Below are positions 45,376 to 52,909 of a stretch of 64,000 nucleotides of DNA, in pieces. The DNA is from Micromonospora vinacea (GTDB taxonomy: Bacteria; Actinomycetota; Actinomycetes; Mycobacteriales; Micromonosporaceae). Within the stretch, counting starts at the first letter, position 1, and each line of letters begins with the position of its first letter. The stretch spans positions 3,472,001 through 3,536,000 of the forward strand of contig NZ_JADOTY010000001.1 in NCBI RefSeq assembly GCF_015751785.1, read 5' to 3'. The notes below the pieces were generated by a model that saw nothing but the letters and a program-made list of their open reading frames with translations, did not search any database and was not told where the DNA came from. The position numbers were made by a program, and so were the translations under genes.

Positions 45376-48300
45376 TCACTGTGGTGTCGTCACCGGGACC
45401 AGCCCGGTGTACGGCGAGGTGCCCACGACGTTGAACGACCGGATCCGGTAGTGGTAGGTCACACCCCGGGCCAACCCCGTGTTGGTGAAGCCGCGGCCGG
45501 TCACCGTGAAGGTGGCCACCTCGTGCTCGAAGGCCGGGTCGAGCGCCCGCTGCACTGTGAACCCGGACCCCGGGCCGCCGGGTGTGCTCGCCGCCCAGGC
45601 CAGGATCACCGTCGCGGTGTCCGGGCCCGGCGCGCTGGCGGTGGCGGTCACCGCGGTCGGGGTGCCCGGCGCTGGAGGCGAGGTCACCGTGGCGACAGTC
45701 GACCACGCCGAGGCGGCACCCAGGTAGGTGGTCCGCACCCGGTAGTAGTACGTGGTGTCCGGTGCCACAGTCGCGTCCAGGTGGTTGTCGCCGACCCCGA
45801 TCGCCGTGGTGCCCGGGCCGCTGGTGAACGTCGGGTTGGTGGCCCGCTGCACGTCGATGCCGGTGGCGAAGGAGCGGTTCGTCCAGCGCAGCGCCACGCG
45901 CAGCGGCGCGGCCGGCGGGAGCGTCGCGACCAGACCGCTCGGCGCGGCCAGGTGCACCGAGGCGGGTACCCCGTTCGACCAGGACGAGTAGCTGACCGCG
46001 TTCTCCGCCCGGATCCGGTAGTGGTAGGTCACGCCGGGGGTGACTGTCGCGTCGGTGTACCGGGTGGCGGCGGCCGCGACGGTGATCGTGGTGACCTCAC
46101 CGCCGAAGGTCGCGTCCGTGGCCCGTTGCAGCAGGTGGCTGGTGGCGGGTGGACGCCCACCGTTGCTGGTCCAGGCCAGCGCGATCGCGGGTAGCGCGGT
46201 GGCGGAGCCGGGCACCGGGGTGGCGGTCAGCCCGGTCGGTGCCTTCGGTGCCACCCGCAGCACCAGCGGGCGACTCATCCCACCGTCGCGGTGGCCGGCG
46301 AGCTGGCTGTGCCAGCGGTACTCCCAGCCCAGGTTGACCAGTTGGTTGACCACAGTGGCGGGTCGCCCGTCGGCCGGGCTGACCGGCGTCGACCCGGTCC
46401 GCGCTCCGGCCGGGCGACAGGGGTCGAGCAGCCGGACGCTGTCACCCAGCTTGAACGGCAGTGCCGGCGCGACCGGGCGCAGCGCCACCACCACGTCCTC
46501 CCGGGGGTTGACCCGGATGATCCCCTTCCAGCCCAACTCCGTGCCGTGCGGGAGTCGCAGCGTGCCGTCCCAGCCAACCCGGTTGATCACCTGCACGTCG
46601 CAGCCGCCCACGTGCAACGGCTCGGTCTGCCGGACGTTGCCGCTGATCCGCCAGAGCTGCGTGCCGTCGGTGGGCGTACCCACCGGCACGGCGGAGTCGG
46701 TGGCGAAGAGCACCTCGGTGACCGGGTCGGTCGCGCCGAGCGGCAGCGTCGTCGGGTTGAGCGGCCCGGCGTGCGGGTGCCCGACGCCGAGCCGACCCGC
46801 CAACCGACCGTGATCTGGTTCGAAGATCTGCTGTGCGGCCTTGACCGCGATCGGCACTGTCACCGGTCCCGTGCCGGCCGTCGGCGTGAACGTCACAGTG
46901 GTGGCGTGCACCGGCACCGTCGTCTGCGCCGGAGTCCGGGTGCCGAACGCCGGGTCGTACGCCGGCTGCGGGACGATCGGCGGGCGCTGGCTGGCCGCGT
47001 ACGCCTGGGGTAGCCGTTCGCGCAGCCGGTCCAGGTCGTACGGCGGCGCCGGCGTCCCGGTGACCCGGAACTGGAGCAGGGTGCGGGTGTTCGGGCCGTA
47101 CCCCGGTTCGGTGGGGGGCGGGCCGCCCTCGGCGCTGCGGTCCGGGGCATCGGTGTGCTGGTCGTAGCGGGCGTCGAAGCCGGGCAGGGGGGCCGGGGCG
47201 TCGTTGTAGAGGATCAGCGTGCTGCCCGGCGGCACGGCGGAGAAGTCGACGAGCACGTCGGCCCGTTCGCCCGGGGCGAGCAGCAGTGTGTGCCCGTCGA
47301 CGTTCAGCACTGTCGGGTCGAGCCTGTCGTAGCGGTAGCCGACCGGTCGGTTCGGCAGCACCACGGGCGCCGGCAGGAGGCCGGCCTCGTTGCCGATCTG
47401 GATGAACTCCGGTCCGGCGGCGCGCGGGTCCGGCACCCCGCCGTCGCGTCCGTCGGTCGGCCACCAGGCTGGACGGTCCGCCGCCCGTGCGGCGGGCACC
47501 ATCGGCACCTCACCGGCGTCGGGGTCGGCGAGGGCCCCGTCGGCCGTCCACATGGGCGCGTCGGAGCAGGCGCGGTAGAGCTGGAGGTTGAGGCTGCGGT
47601 CCAGGCAGGCGTTGAGGATCCGGAACCGGTACGCGCGCGGCCCCACCTCCAGGTACGGGTAGGCGACGCCGTTGACGAGCGGGGTGTCGCCGTACGCCTC
47701 GGGGACGGCCGACGGGTGCGGTACGCCGGGGCTCAGCGGCGGCTCGTCCGGCGCGCCGACGGGGTCGTGGTACGGGTTCGGCACCCAGCCGTCGGCGTGG
47801 GCATCGTCCGGGGCGGAGTTGTGGGACCAGGGGCCGTAGTCCCACCGGCCGGTCGGGTTGCGTCCGCCGGAGGAGTACGGGTTCTGCCGGGGTTGGTAGA
47901 CGTGCGGGTGCCAGAGGCTGCCCCGGGCGCCCCAGCGTTCCCGGTCCCAGGTCGGGTCCTCGGCGGCGAGTTGGGTGTCGTCCGGAACGAACGTCTTGTC
48001 CTCGATCACCAGCGGTACCTGGTCGGCCGGTAGCACCGCGTCGGCGACGAGTTGGTCCTCGGCCGGGTCGGTGAGCAGGTAGAGCGCGAGCTGTCCGCCG
48101 TAGACGGTGAGCCGGGCCAGGCCGAGGGTGTTGTCGTGGAACCACAGCAGTCGGCCGCTCTGCTCGTTCGGGAAGTAGAGCGTGGTGGCCCCGGCGCCGG
48201 GGGCCGGCATGTCCGGCACGTGGGCCAGGCCGGGCCCGGTCGGGTACGGGGTGATCTCCCCGGCCGGGGTGATCCACTGCCCCGGGTTGCCCGCGCTGGT

Positions 48301-48987
48301 CCAGCCGGTCTGCGCCCCGGCCAGGTGCAGCACGGCCCGGTTCTGCGGGTACGGCGCCGGCCCGTCCAGTGGGCCGAGGCCGGCCCCCTCGATGGTGTCG
48401 TCGACAGGCAGGAACAGCTCGCCGGCCCGACCGGTGGGGAGCTGGTTGATGAACTTCACCCGGACCGGTCGACCCCGACGGGCGCGGATCATCGGCCCGA
48501 GGTGCCACTGCCGTTCCGGAGGCACCACGGTGTTGTGCCCGGCCGGGTCTGTGCCCAGGTTGAGTTGCCGGTAGCCGCGCAGCCGGGTGGCCGGCAGGTC
48601 CCGGTGCAGCCGCTGGGCGTACTCCTGGAGGCCGATCTCGTAGTAGTCGCAGCCCGGGTAGCTGATGGTGTCCGGCGCTGCCACCGGCAGGTGACTGCCG
48701 AGATCGCCGTGGCCCGGCTGGCCGGGGAGGGGCAGCGGGTCGATGAACTTGCGCAGCCCGGTCCCGGCCGCGACCCGCCCGTCGGGGTCCCACCCCGGGC
48801 GGGGGCTGTGGGCGAAGTTCGGCACCGGGCCGAAGTAGCGGGGCACGACGGCCGGGTCCAGGCTCGGCGTGACAACGGCCTCCTCGGCGGTACGCGCGGC
48901 CGGCACGGACGCCGCCCGGCCGTTGGCGTCGGTGTCGCTGGTGGTCCGCTCGAAGAAGGTGGAGCGGAGTCTGCGGAACATCGCCAT
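45376..48987 (-). CDS. Multicopper-oxidase-fold protein with three FN3 domains; copper sites degenerate
   Basis: A 1203-residue protein: about residues 50-910 have the cupredoxin layout of CotA/bilirubin-oxidase-like multicopper oxidases, and residues 915-1203 are three fibronectin type III domains. Each copper motif has lost at least one ligand: HLHG is HLAG (residue 221), HDH is HDN (284), HPxHxH is EPLHVG (near 792) and HCHxxxH is HSQLAGH (893). The type 1 Cys is Ser. It is therefore probably not an oxidase. No signal peptide or Tat motif is seen at the N-terminus. Start at 48987 or 48981. It lies between pspM and nei2. Confidence 0.85.
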   Translation of the reverse strand: MAMFRRLRSTFFERTTSDTDANGRAASVPAARTAEEAVVTPSLDPAVVPRYFGPVPNFAHSPRPGWDPDGRVAAGTGLRKFIDPLPLPGQPGHGDLGSHLPVAAPDTISYPGCDYYEIGLQEYAQRLHRDLPATRLRGYRQLNLGTDPAGHNTVVPPERQWHLGPMIRARRGRPVRVKFINQLPTGRAGELFLPVDDTIEGAGLGPLDGPAPYPQNRAVLHLAGAQTGWTSAGNPGQWITPAGEITPYPTGPGLAHVPDMPAPGAGATTLYFPNEQSGRLLWFHDNTLGLARLTVYGGQLALYLLTDPAEDQLVADAVLPADQVPLVIEDKTFVPDDTQLAAEDPTWDRERWGARGSLWHPHVYQPRQNPYSSGGRNPTGRWDYGPWSHNSAPDDAHADGWVPNPYHDPVGAPDEPPLSPGVPHPSAVPEAYGDTPLVNGVAYPYLEVGPRAYRFRILNACLDRSLNLQLYRACSDAPMWTADGALADPDAGEVPMVPAARAADRPAWWPTDGRDGGVPDPRAAGPEFIQIGNEAGLLPAPVVLPNRPVGYRYDRLDPTVLNVDGHTLLLAPGERADVLVDFSAVPPGSTLILYNDAPAPLPGFDARYDQHTDAPDRSAEGGPPPTEPGYGPNTRTLLQFRVTGTPAPPYDLDRLRERLPQAYAASQRPPIVPQPAYDPAFGTRTPAQTTVPVHATTVTFTPTAGTGPVTVPIAVKAAQQIFEPDHGRLAGRLGVGHPHAGPLNPTTLPLGATDPVTEVLFATDSAVPVGTPTDGTQLWRISGNVRQTEPLHVGGCDVQVINRVGWDGTLRLPHGTELGWKGIIRVNPREDVVVALRPVAPALPFKLGDSVRLLDPCRPAGARTGSTPVSPADGRPATVVNQLVNLGWEYRWHSQLAGHRDGGMSRPLVLRVAPKAPTGLTATPVPGSATALPAIALAWTSNGGRPPATSHLLQRATDATFGGEVTTITVAAAATRYTDATVTPGVTYHYRIRAENAVSYSSWSNGVPASVHLAAPSGLVATLPPAAPLRVALRWTNRSFATGIDVQRATNPTFTSGPGTTAIGVGDNHLDATVAPDTTYYYRVRTTYLGAASAWSTVATVTSPPAPGTPTAVTATASAPGPDTATVILAWAASTPGGPGSGFTVQRALDPAFEHEVATFTVTGRGFTNTGLARGVTYHYRIRSFNVVGTSPYTGLVPVTTPQ

Positions 48988-49151
48988 GACTCTCCCCGGT
49001 TCGGGGCGCGAGGTCCGCCACCCCGGCGTGGGAACCTCGGCACTCTGCTGACGGTCGGTGAGCGCTCAACCGCAGCATGCGACTCCGGCGGCCGGTTAGG
49101 AATTACCCAATCGTCCGTTTCTGCCATGTGTCTCGTCTGGCGAGAGCCTGG

Positions 49152-49961
49152 TCAGCCGGATGACGGCGGACCCGGACGCTCGGGCTGGCAGACCGGGCAC
49201 CAGTAGGTGACCCGTTCACCCAGCTCCTCCTTGCGGATGGCGGTGCCGCAGCGGCGGCAGGGCTGGGCGCGGCGGCCGTACACGTAGCTGGTCTGCCCCC
49301 GGTGCAGCGAGCCGGTGCTGCTCTGCGTCCACCGACCCCGGTTGGCGGCGAGCAGACGCTGTGCGAGGGCCACCAGGCCCGGCAGGTCGGGCACCCCGCC
49401 GACCGGGGTCCACGGTGACACGCCGCGCAGGAACAGCACCTCGCACTTGTAGAGGTTGCCCACACCGGCCAGGTTGCGTTGGTCGAGCAGCGCCTCGCCG
49501 ATGGTCTGCTCCGGGTGGTCGGCGAGCCGACGGACCGCCTCGGCCGGGTCCCAGTCCGAGCCGAGCAGGTCGGGGCCGAGGTGGCCGACCAGTTGGTCCT
49601 CCTCGGCGGTCGGCACCAGGGTCAGGTCGTGCAGGTGGTAGCCGACCGCGACCGCGCCGGGGCTGCGCAGCACCACCCGGATCAGGTGCGCGGGCCGGCC
49701 GCTCCAGCGTTCCCCCGGGGCGTACGCCCGCCAGGCGCCGTCCATCCGCAGGTGGGAGTGGAGGGTCCAGTGCTCCGCGGTCGGGGCGTCGAGCCGCAGC
49801 AGCAGGTGCTTGCCCCGGCTGGCCGACTCGCGGACGGTCCAGCCAGCGAGGTCCGTGGTCGCCAGCTGTGGCACCCGGAAGTCACTGCTGGTGATCCGCG
49901 CGCCGGCCAGCGCGCGGTGCAGCACGCGCGCGGTGTTCCAGACGGTGTCGCCTTCGGGCAC
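49152..49961 (-). CDS. nei2: Endonuclease VIII-type DNA glycosylase (Nei2)
   Basis: Removes oxidised pyrimidines and cleaves the abasic site. The 269 residues begin PEGDTVWNTAR after Met, with the catalytic Pro and Glu in place, have the Lys in SRGKHLLLR, the H2TH region LDQRNLAGVGNLYKCEVLFL and a C-terminal zinc finger CRRCGTAI...YWCPVC. It looks like mycobacterial Nei2. lhr is nearby (about 3 kb), as in Mycobacterium where the two are neighbours, suggesting a DNA repair grouping. Confidence 0.94.
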   Translation of the reverse strand: MPEGDTVWNTARVLHRALAGARITSSDFRVPQLATTDLAGWTVRESASRGKHLLLRLDAPTAEHWTLHSHLRMDGAWRAYAPGERWSGRPAHLIRVVLRSPGAVAVGYHLHDLTLVPTAEEDQLVGHLGPDLLGSDWDPAEAVRRLADHPEQTIGEALLDQRNLAGVGNLYKCEVLFLRGVSPWTPVGGVPDLPGLVALAQRLLAANRGRWTQSSTGSLHRGQTSYVYGRRAQPCRRCGTAIRKEELGERVTYWCPVCQPERPGPPSSG

Positions 49962-49989
49962 CCTGCCATCCTCCCTCTTTCGAGCAAGA

Positions 49990-50043
49990 TTCGCATGTGT
50001 CGCTATTTGTACTCAGGTTCCTCATGATCTCCTGACATGCGAA
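49990..50043. promoter_or_regulatory. 9-bp inverted repeat in a divergent promoter region
   Basis: Arms TTCGCATGT (49990-49998) and ACATGCGAA (50035-50043) flank 36 relatively AT-rich bases between the divergent nei2 and secreted-protein genes. It could be an operator or a hairpin leader; the right arm lies 27 nt before the chosen start. Confidence 0.35.
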
Positions 50044-50070
50044 GGTCAGGGGGTTCTGAGGAGAATGCCC

Positions 50071-51333
50071 ATGACGCGACCGCGTTGTCGTATCCCATCC
50101 GTCGCCCTCATCGCCACCCTCGCCCTCCTGCTCACCGCAGCGCTCCTACCCGCCGCCGGCCCGGTTCCGGCCGCGTCCAGCGGCGCCCCGATCAGCCTCG
50201 TCGCCGCCGCGCCCGGCGACGAACGGTGGAGCGCCGACCTCACCATCGTCGACCGCGACGACGTCAACGTCCGGCGCACCGCCGCCGGCCTACGCCTGCG
50301 GGAGGCCCGGCCCACCGGGCGCGGCGCCCGCAGCCCGCACAGCGCTGTCGCCGAGGGGATGCTGGTGACCGCTCCCCGCACCCTCGCCCGACCAGCCACC
50401 CGGGTCCACGCCGAGGTCAGCGCCGCAGTTCCGGCCGGGGCGACAGTGGAGGCGCAGGTCCGCGGCTGGCGGGCCGCCGGCTGGACGGAGTGGCGGGCGG
50501 CCACCGCCGGCGCGGTCTTCGACCGGCCCGTCACCCGGGTGCAGACCCGGGTGGTGCTCACCACCCCGAACGGCGGCGCCACGGCGACTGTCCGGGGCGT
50601 GCGGCTCACCGCCGACGCGAACGCCGCCGTGTCCGCCGCCACGCCCGGCCGCACCTACCGGGTGTACGCCACCCGCATCGGGCTGGTCGGTGAACTGACC
50701 GCCAACGGCCGTACCGTGCAACCCCGGGACCACTTCGCGGCGTTGCCGTCGCGGCGGGGTCTCTCCCCGCTCAACACCGGCGACTACACAGTGCGGGTCT
50801 GCACCACCAGCGGCTCCCGCTGCGAGTACGCCCCGGTCTGGGACGTCGGGCCGTGGAACACCCGCGACGACTACTGGAACCCGTCATCGGTGCGGGAGAA
50901 CTGGAAGAACCTGCCGCAGGGCCGGCCCGAGGCGCAGGCCGCGTACCAGTCCGGCTACAACGGCGGACGCGACCAGTTCGGGCGGACAGTGCTCAACCCG
51001 GCCGGCATCGACCTGGCCGACGGCACGTTCTGGGACGGGCTGCGGCTGACCACCAATGCCTGGGTCGACGTCGCCTATCTGTGGACCGGAGGCGGCCCGC
51101 GCGGCGTGGTCGGCGACGGACCGCTCAACATCCGCACCGGGGCCAGCACGTCGTACGCGACCCGTGGCCTCGCCGCCCGGCTGGCCCACGTGCCGATCCA
51201 GTGCTACGTCACCGGTCAGTCGGTGGCCGGCCCCTACCGGACCACCACCCGCTGGAACCGCCTGGCCAGTGGCCAGTACGTCAGCCACGCGTACATCTCC
51301 ACCGTGTACGGCGGCAGCGTGCCGGCCTGCTGA
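50071..51333 (+). CDS. Secreted protein with DPBB-like and SH3-like domains
   Basis: A 420-residue exported protein. A signal peptide (residues 1-35, MTRPRCRIPSVALIATLALL) ends near AASSGA. A middle region of two beta-rich segments is followed by a conserved block (VWDVGPWNTRDDYWNP, GIDLADGTFWDGL) seen in actinobacterial secreted proteins with an RlpA-like fold, and the C-terminus is a bacterial SH3 domain (GPLNIRTGASTSYATRGLAA). It probably binds or remodels cell wall glycan. ATG 50071 has AGGAG 7 nt before; ATG 50065 is too close. Confidence 0.82.
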   Translation: MTRPRCRIPSVALIATLALLLTAALLPAAGPVPAASSGAPISLVAAAPGDERWSADLTIVDRDDVNVRRTAAGLRLREARPTGRGARSPHSAVAEGMLVTAPRTLARPATRVHAEVSAAVPAGATVEAQVRGWRAAGWTEWRAATAGAVFDRPVTRVQTRVVLTTPNGGATATVRGVRLTADANAAVSAATPGRTYRVYATRIGLVGELTANGRTVQPRDHFAALPSRRGLSPLNTGDYTVRVCTTSGSRCEYAPVWDVGPWNTRDDYWNPSSVRENWKNLPQGRPEAQAAYQSGYNGGRDQFGRTVLNPAGIDLADGTFWDGLRLTTNAWVDVAYLWTGGGPRGVVGDGPLNIRTGASTSYATRGLAARLAHVPIQCYVTGQSVAGPYRTTTRWNRLASGQYVSHAYISTVYGGSVPAC

Positions 51334-51366
51334 GCCACGCCCACCCCGTCGGGCGCCCCGTCGGTG

Positions 51367-51609
51367 TCAGGGGCGCTCGTCGGGGCGAGCCGTGCGCACC
51401 ATGTCCTGGTAGCGCGGGTGGCTGGCACCGTAGACGGCGTAGTTGAGGCGGGCGTGGGTGAGGCTCAGGTCGCCGTTGGGGCCGCCCCGGACGGCGTCGG
51501 CGTCAGCGTCGGTCTGGCCGTCGTCGGTCCAGAAACAGACGGGGCAGGTCCCCCCGCCGGTCCGGGATGCACAGCAGGGACAGCCCACAGGAACCACATG
51601 CTCACCCAC
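51367..51609 (-). CDS. CPCC family cysteine-rich protein
   Basis: An 80-residue protein with CPCCASRT...GTCPVCFWTDDG, the signature of the small CPCC family, followed by NGDLSLTHARLNYAVYGA. Four Cys probably bind zinc. GTG 51609 is the most upstream start that keeps only conserved sequence; 51597 and 51588 are alternatives. It is downstream of, and 25 nt from, the SAM adenosyltransferase-like gene on the same strand. Function unknown. Confidence 0.8.
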   Translation of the reverse strand: MGEHVVPVGCPCCASRTGGGTCPVCFWTDDGQTDADADAVRGGPNGDLSLTHARLNYAVYGASHPRYQDMVRTARPDERP

Positions 51610-51634
51610 CGGAGAAGCATTCCACAGTCGAACA

Positions 51635-52135
51635 TCAGCCCGATACCCGCAGGAGGTCCCCCGGGGACGCCGCGAGGAGGTCCGCGGCCCGCCCGCCGTT
51701 GACAGCGACAGCGACCAGACCGGCCGAGTCGACGTACGCCACCAGGCCACCGGCCGGGGCGTCGCCGAAGGTCCGCCCGTGCACCGCCGCGAGGGCCGGT
51801 GTCGGTCCGGGCGGACCCACCCGAAGGTCGGCCGGCAGCGGATCGAGCAACTCGGCCGGTGCGGCCAGTTGGACGTTGCCGAAGTGGTCCACTGTCAGCA
51901 CCTCGGCGGTGAAGCCCTCGGCGTCCCGGGTCACGTGCACTCCCACCGGCAGGTACGGCACGGTCTGCGCCAGCACTGCGGCCCCCCGCCGGACATCCGC
52001 CGGCGGCACCAGGTGTGTCACGTCGATCACCCGGGCGGCCGGTGCGATCCGGGCGATCACCCCGTGACAGGCGGCCACGAAGCCGTCGGTGAGGCCGTAG
52101 TCGGTGGTCAGCGAGATCCAGGGCACGGCGGACAT
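51635..52135 (-). CDS. SAM hydroxide adenosyltransferase (DUF62) homologue, internally deleted
   Basis: A 166-residue relative of SAM hydrolases, which are normally about 260-270 residues. The N-terminal motif ISLTTDYGLTDGFVAACHGV is normal up to TVPYLPVGVHV (about residue 70), and the C-terminal barrel begins soon after with VLTVDHFGNVQL. The expected middle, carrying DPGVGTxR and FHGRD motifs with the catalytic Asp-Arg-His, is missing; the frame is not broken. It is probably catalytically dead or a different function. GGAATCCG-type flanks show no IS. Start ATG 52135. Confidence 0.8.
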   Translation of the reverse strand: MSAVPWISLTTDYGLTDGFVAACHGVIARIAPAARVIDVTHLVPPADVRRGAAVLAQTVPYLPVGVHVTRDAEGFTAEVLTVDHFGNVQLAAPAELLDPLPADLRVGPPGPTPALAAVHGRTFGDAPAGGLVAYVDSAGLVAVAVNGGRAADLLAASPGDLLRVSG

Positions 52136-52235
52136 GCCCGCAGGCTAGTGGAACCGCGGGTGCTGGCGGATACGGGACAGCGCAGTGGCCGACCGGCCCC
52201 TCCCGTCGCCGGAGGACGTTGGGCAGACTGCCCTG

Positions 52236-52796
52236 GTGACAACTCGGAACCTCCCCGCACTCGGAATCCTGCTGGTCGCCGTCGCCCTCAGCGCCGGTTG
52301 TGGCAGTGACGACGACGGCAGCCCGAACGCGGCGACCCCAACCGTCTCCTCCGAGGCGGCTCCGACCGGCCTGCCGACGCCCCAGACCTCACCCTCCGCC
52401 GATGCTGCGTCCCCGCCCTCCGCCGCCGCGCAGGGCACGACGGAGCGGCGGCCGGCCAGCCCGCCGCCGGTGGTGCTGCCCAAGCGCCCGACCAGTGCGC
52501 CCGGCGCGAAGCAGGTTATCGATGCGTTCCGGGCCGCCGGCCTGAAGGTGCCGCACCCGAAGGACCGCTCGGTCGACTGTGGGCCGGACGGTCTCGGCCT
52601 GGGCTGTTCCGAGCTGATGGCCACCGACGCCGTCACTGTCTACGTGTTCCCGGACGAGACCAGCGCCAGCGACATCGCCGAGACCTGGGGCGGCCAGTCG
52701 TACCAGCGGGGCGCGGTGGTGCTGAACTACCTGGAGGCGAAGACCCCCGCCGCCGACCGCCCCCGCTACGAGAAGGTGCTCAACGGCCTGCGCTGA
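52236..52796 (+). CDS. Secreted lipoprotein of unknown function (186 aa)
   Basis: A signal peptide with lipobox LSAGC (about residues 17-21) is followed by an unstructured Ser/Pro/Ala/Thr-rich stretch of about 65 residues and a C-terminal domain of about 90 residues with paired Cys (DCGPDG, LGCSELM). The domain is small alpha/beta-like and not recognised. GTG 52236 is chosen because the signal peptide follows directly; the frame is open to 52185. It is convergent with lhr. Confidence 0.8.
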   Translation: MTTRNLPALGILLVAVALSAGCGSDDDGSPNAATPTVSSEAAPTGLPTPQTSPSADAASPPSAAAQGTTERRPASPPPVVLPKRPTSAPGAKQVIDAFRAAGLKVPHPKDRSVDCGPDGLGLGCSELMATDAVTVYVFPDETSASDIAETWGGQSYQRGAVVLNYLEAKTPAADRPRYEKVLNGLR

Positions 52797-52833
52797 GGCG
52801 TCGGCGTGGCCGAAGCATGTCGTTCTCTTGACT

Positions 52834-52873
52834 CTGATGTCTGTGCGTCATCGTGATGACTCACAGACATCAG
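52834..52873. terminator. Bidirectional terminator hairpin
   Basis: Arms 52834-52851 and 52856-52873 pair at 17 of 18 positions around a CGTG loop, between the convergent lipoprotein and lhr genes. Confidence 0.85.
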
Positions 52874-52909
52874 GCTCTGTGCGGGATTGCCCTCGGCGGG
52901 GCCCCGGCG

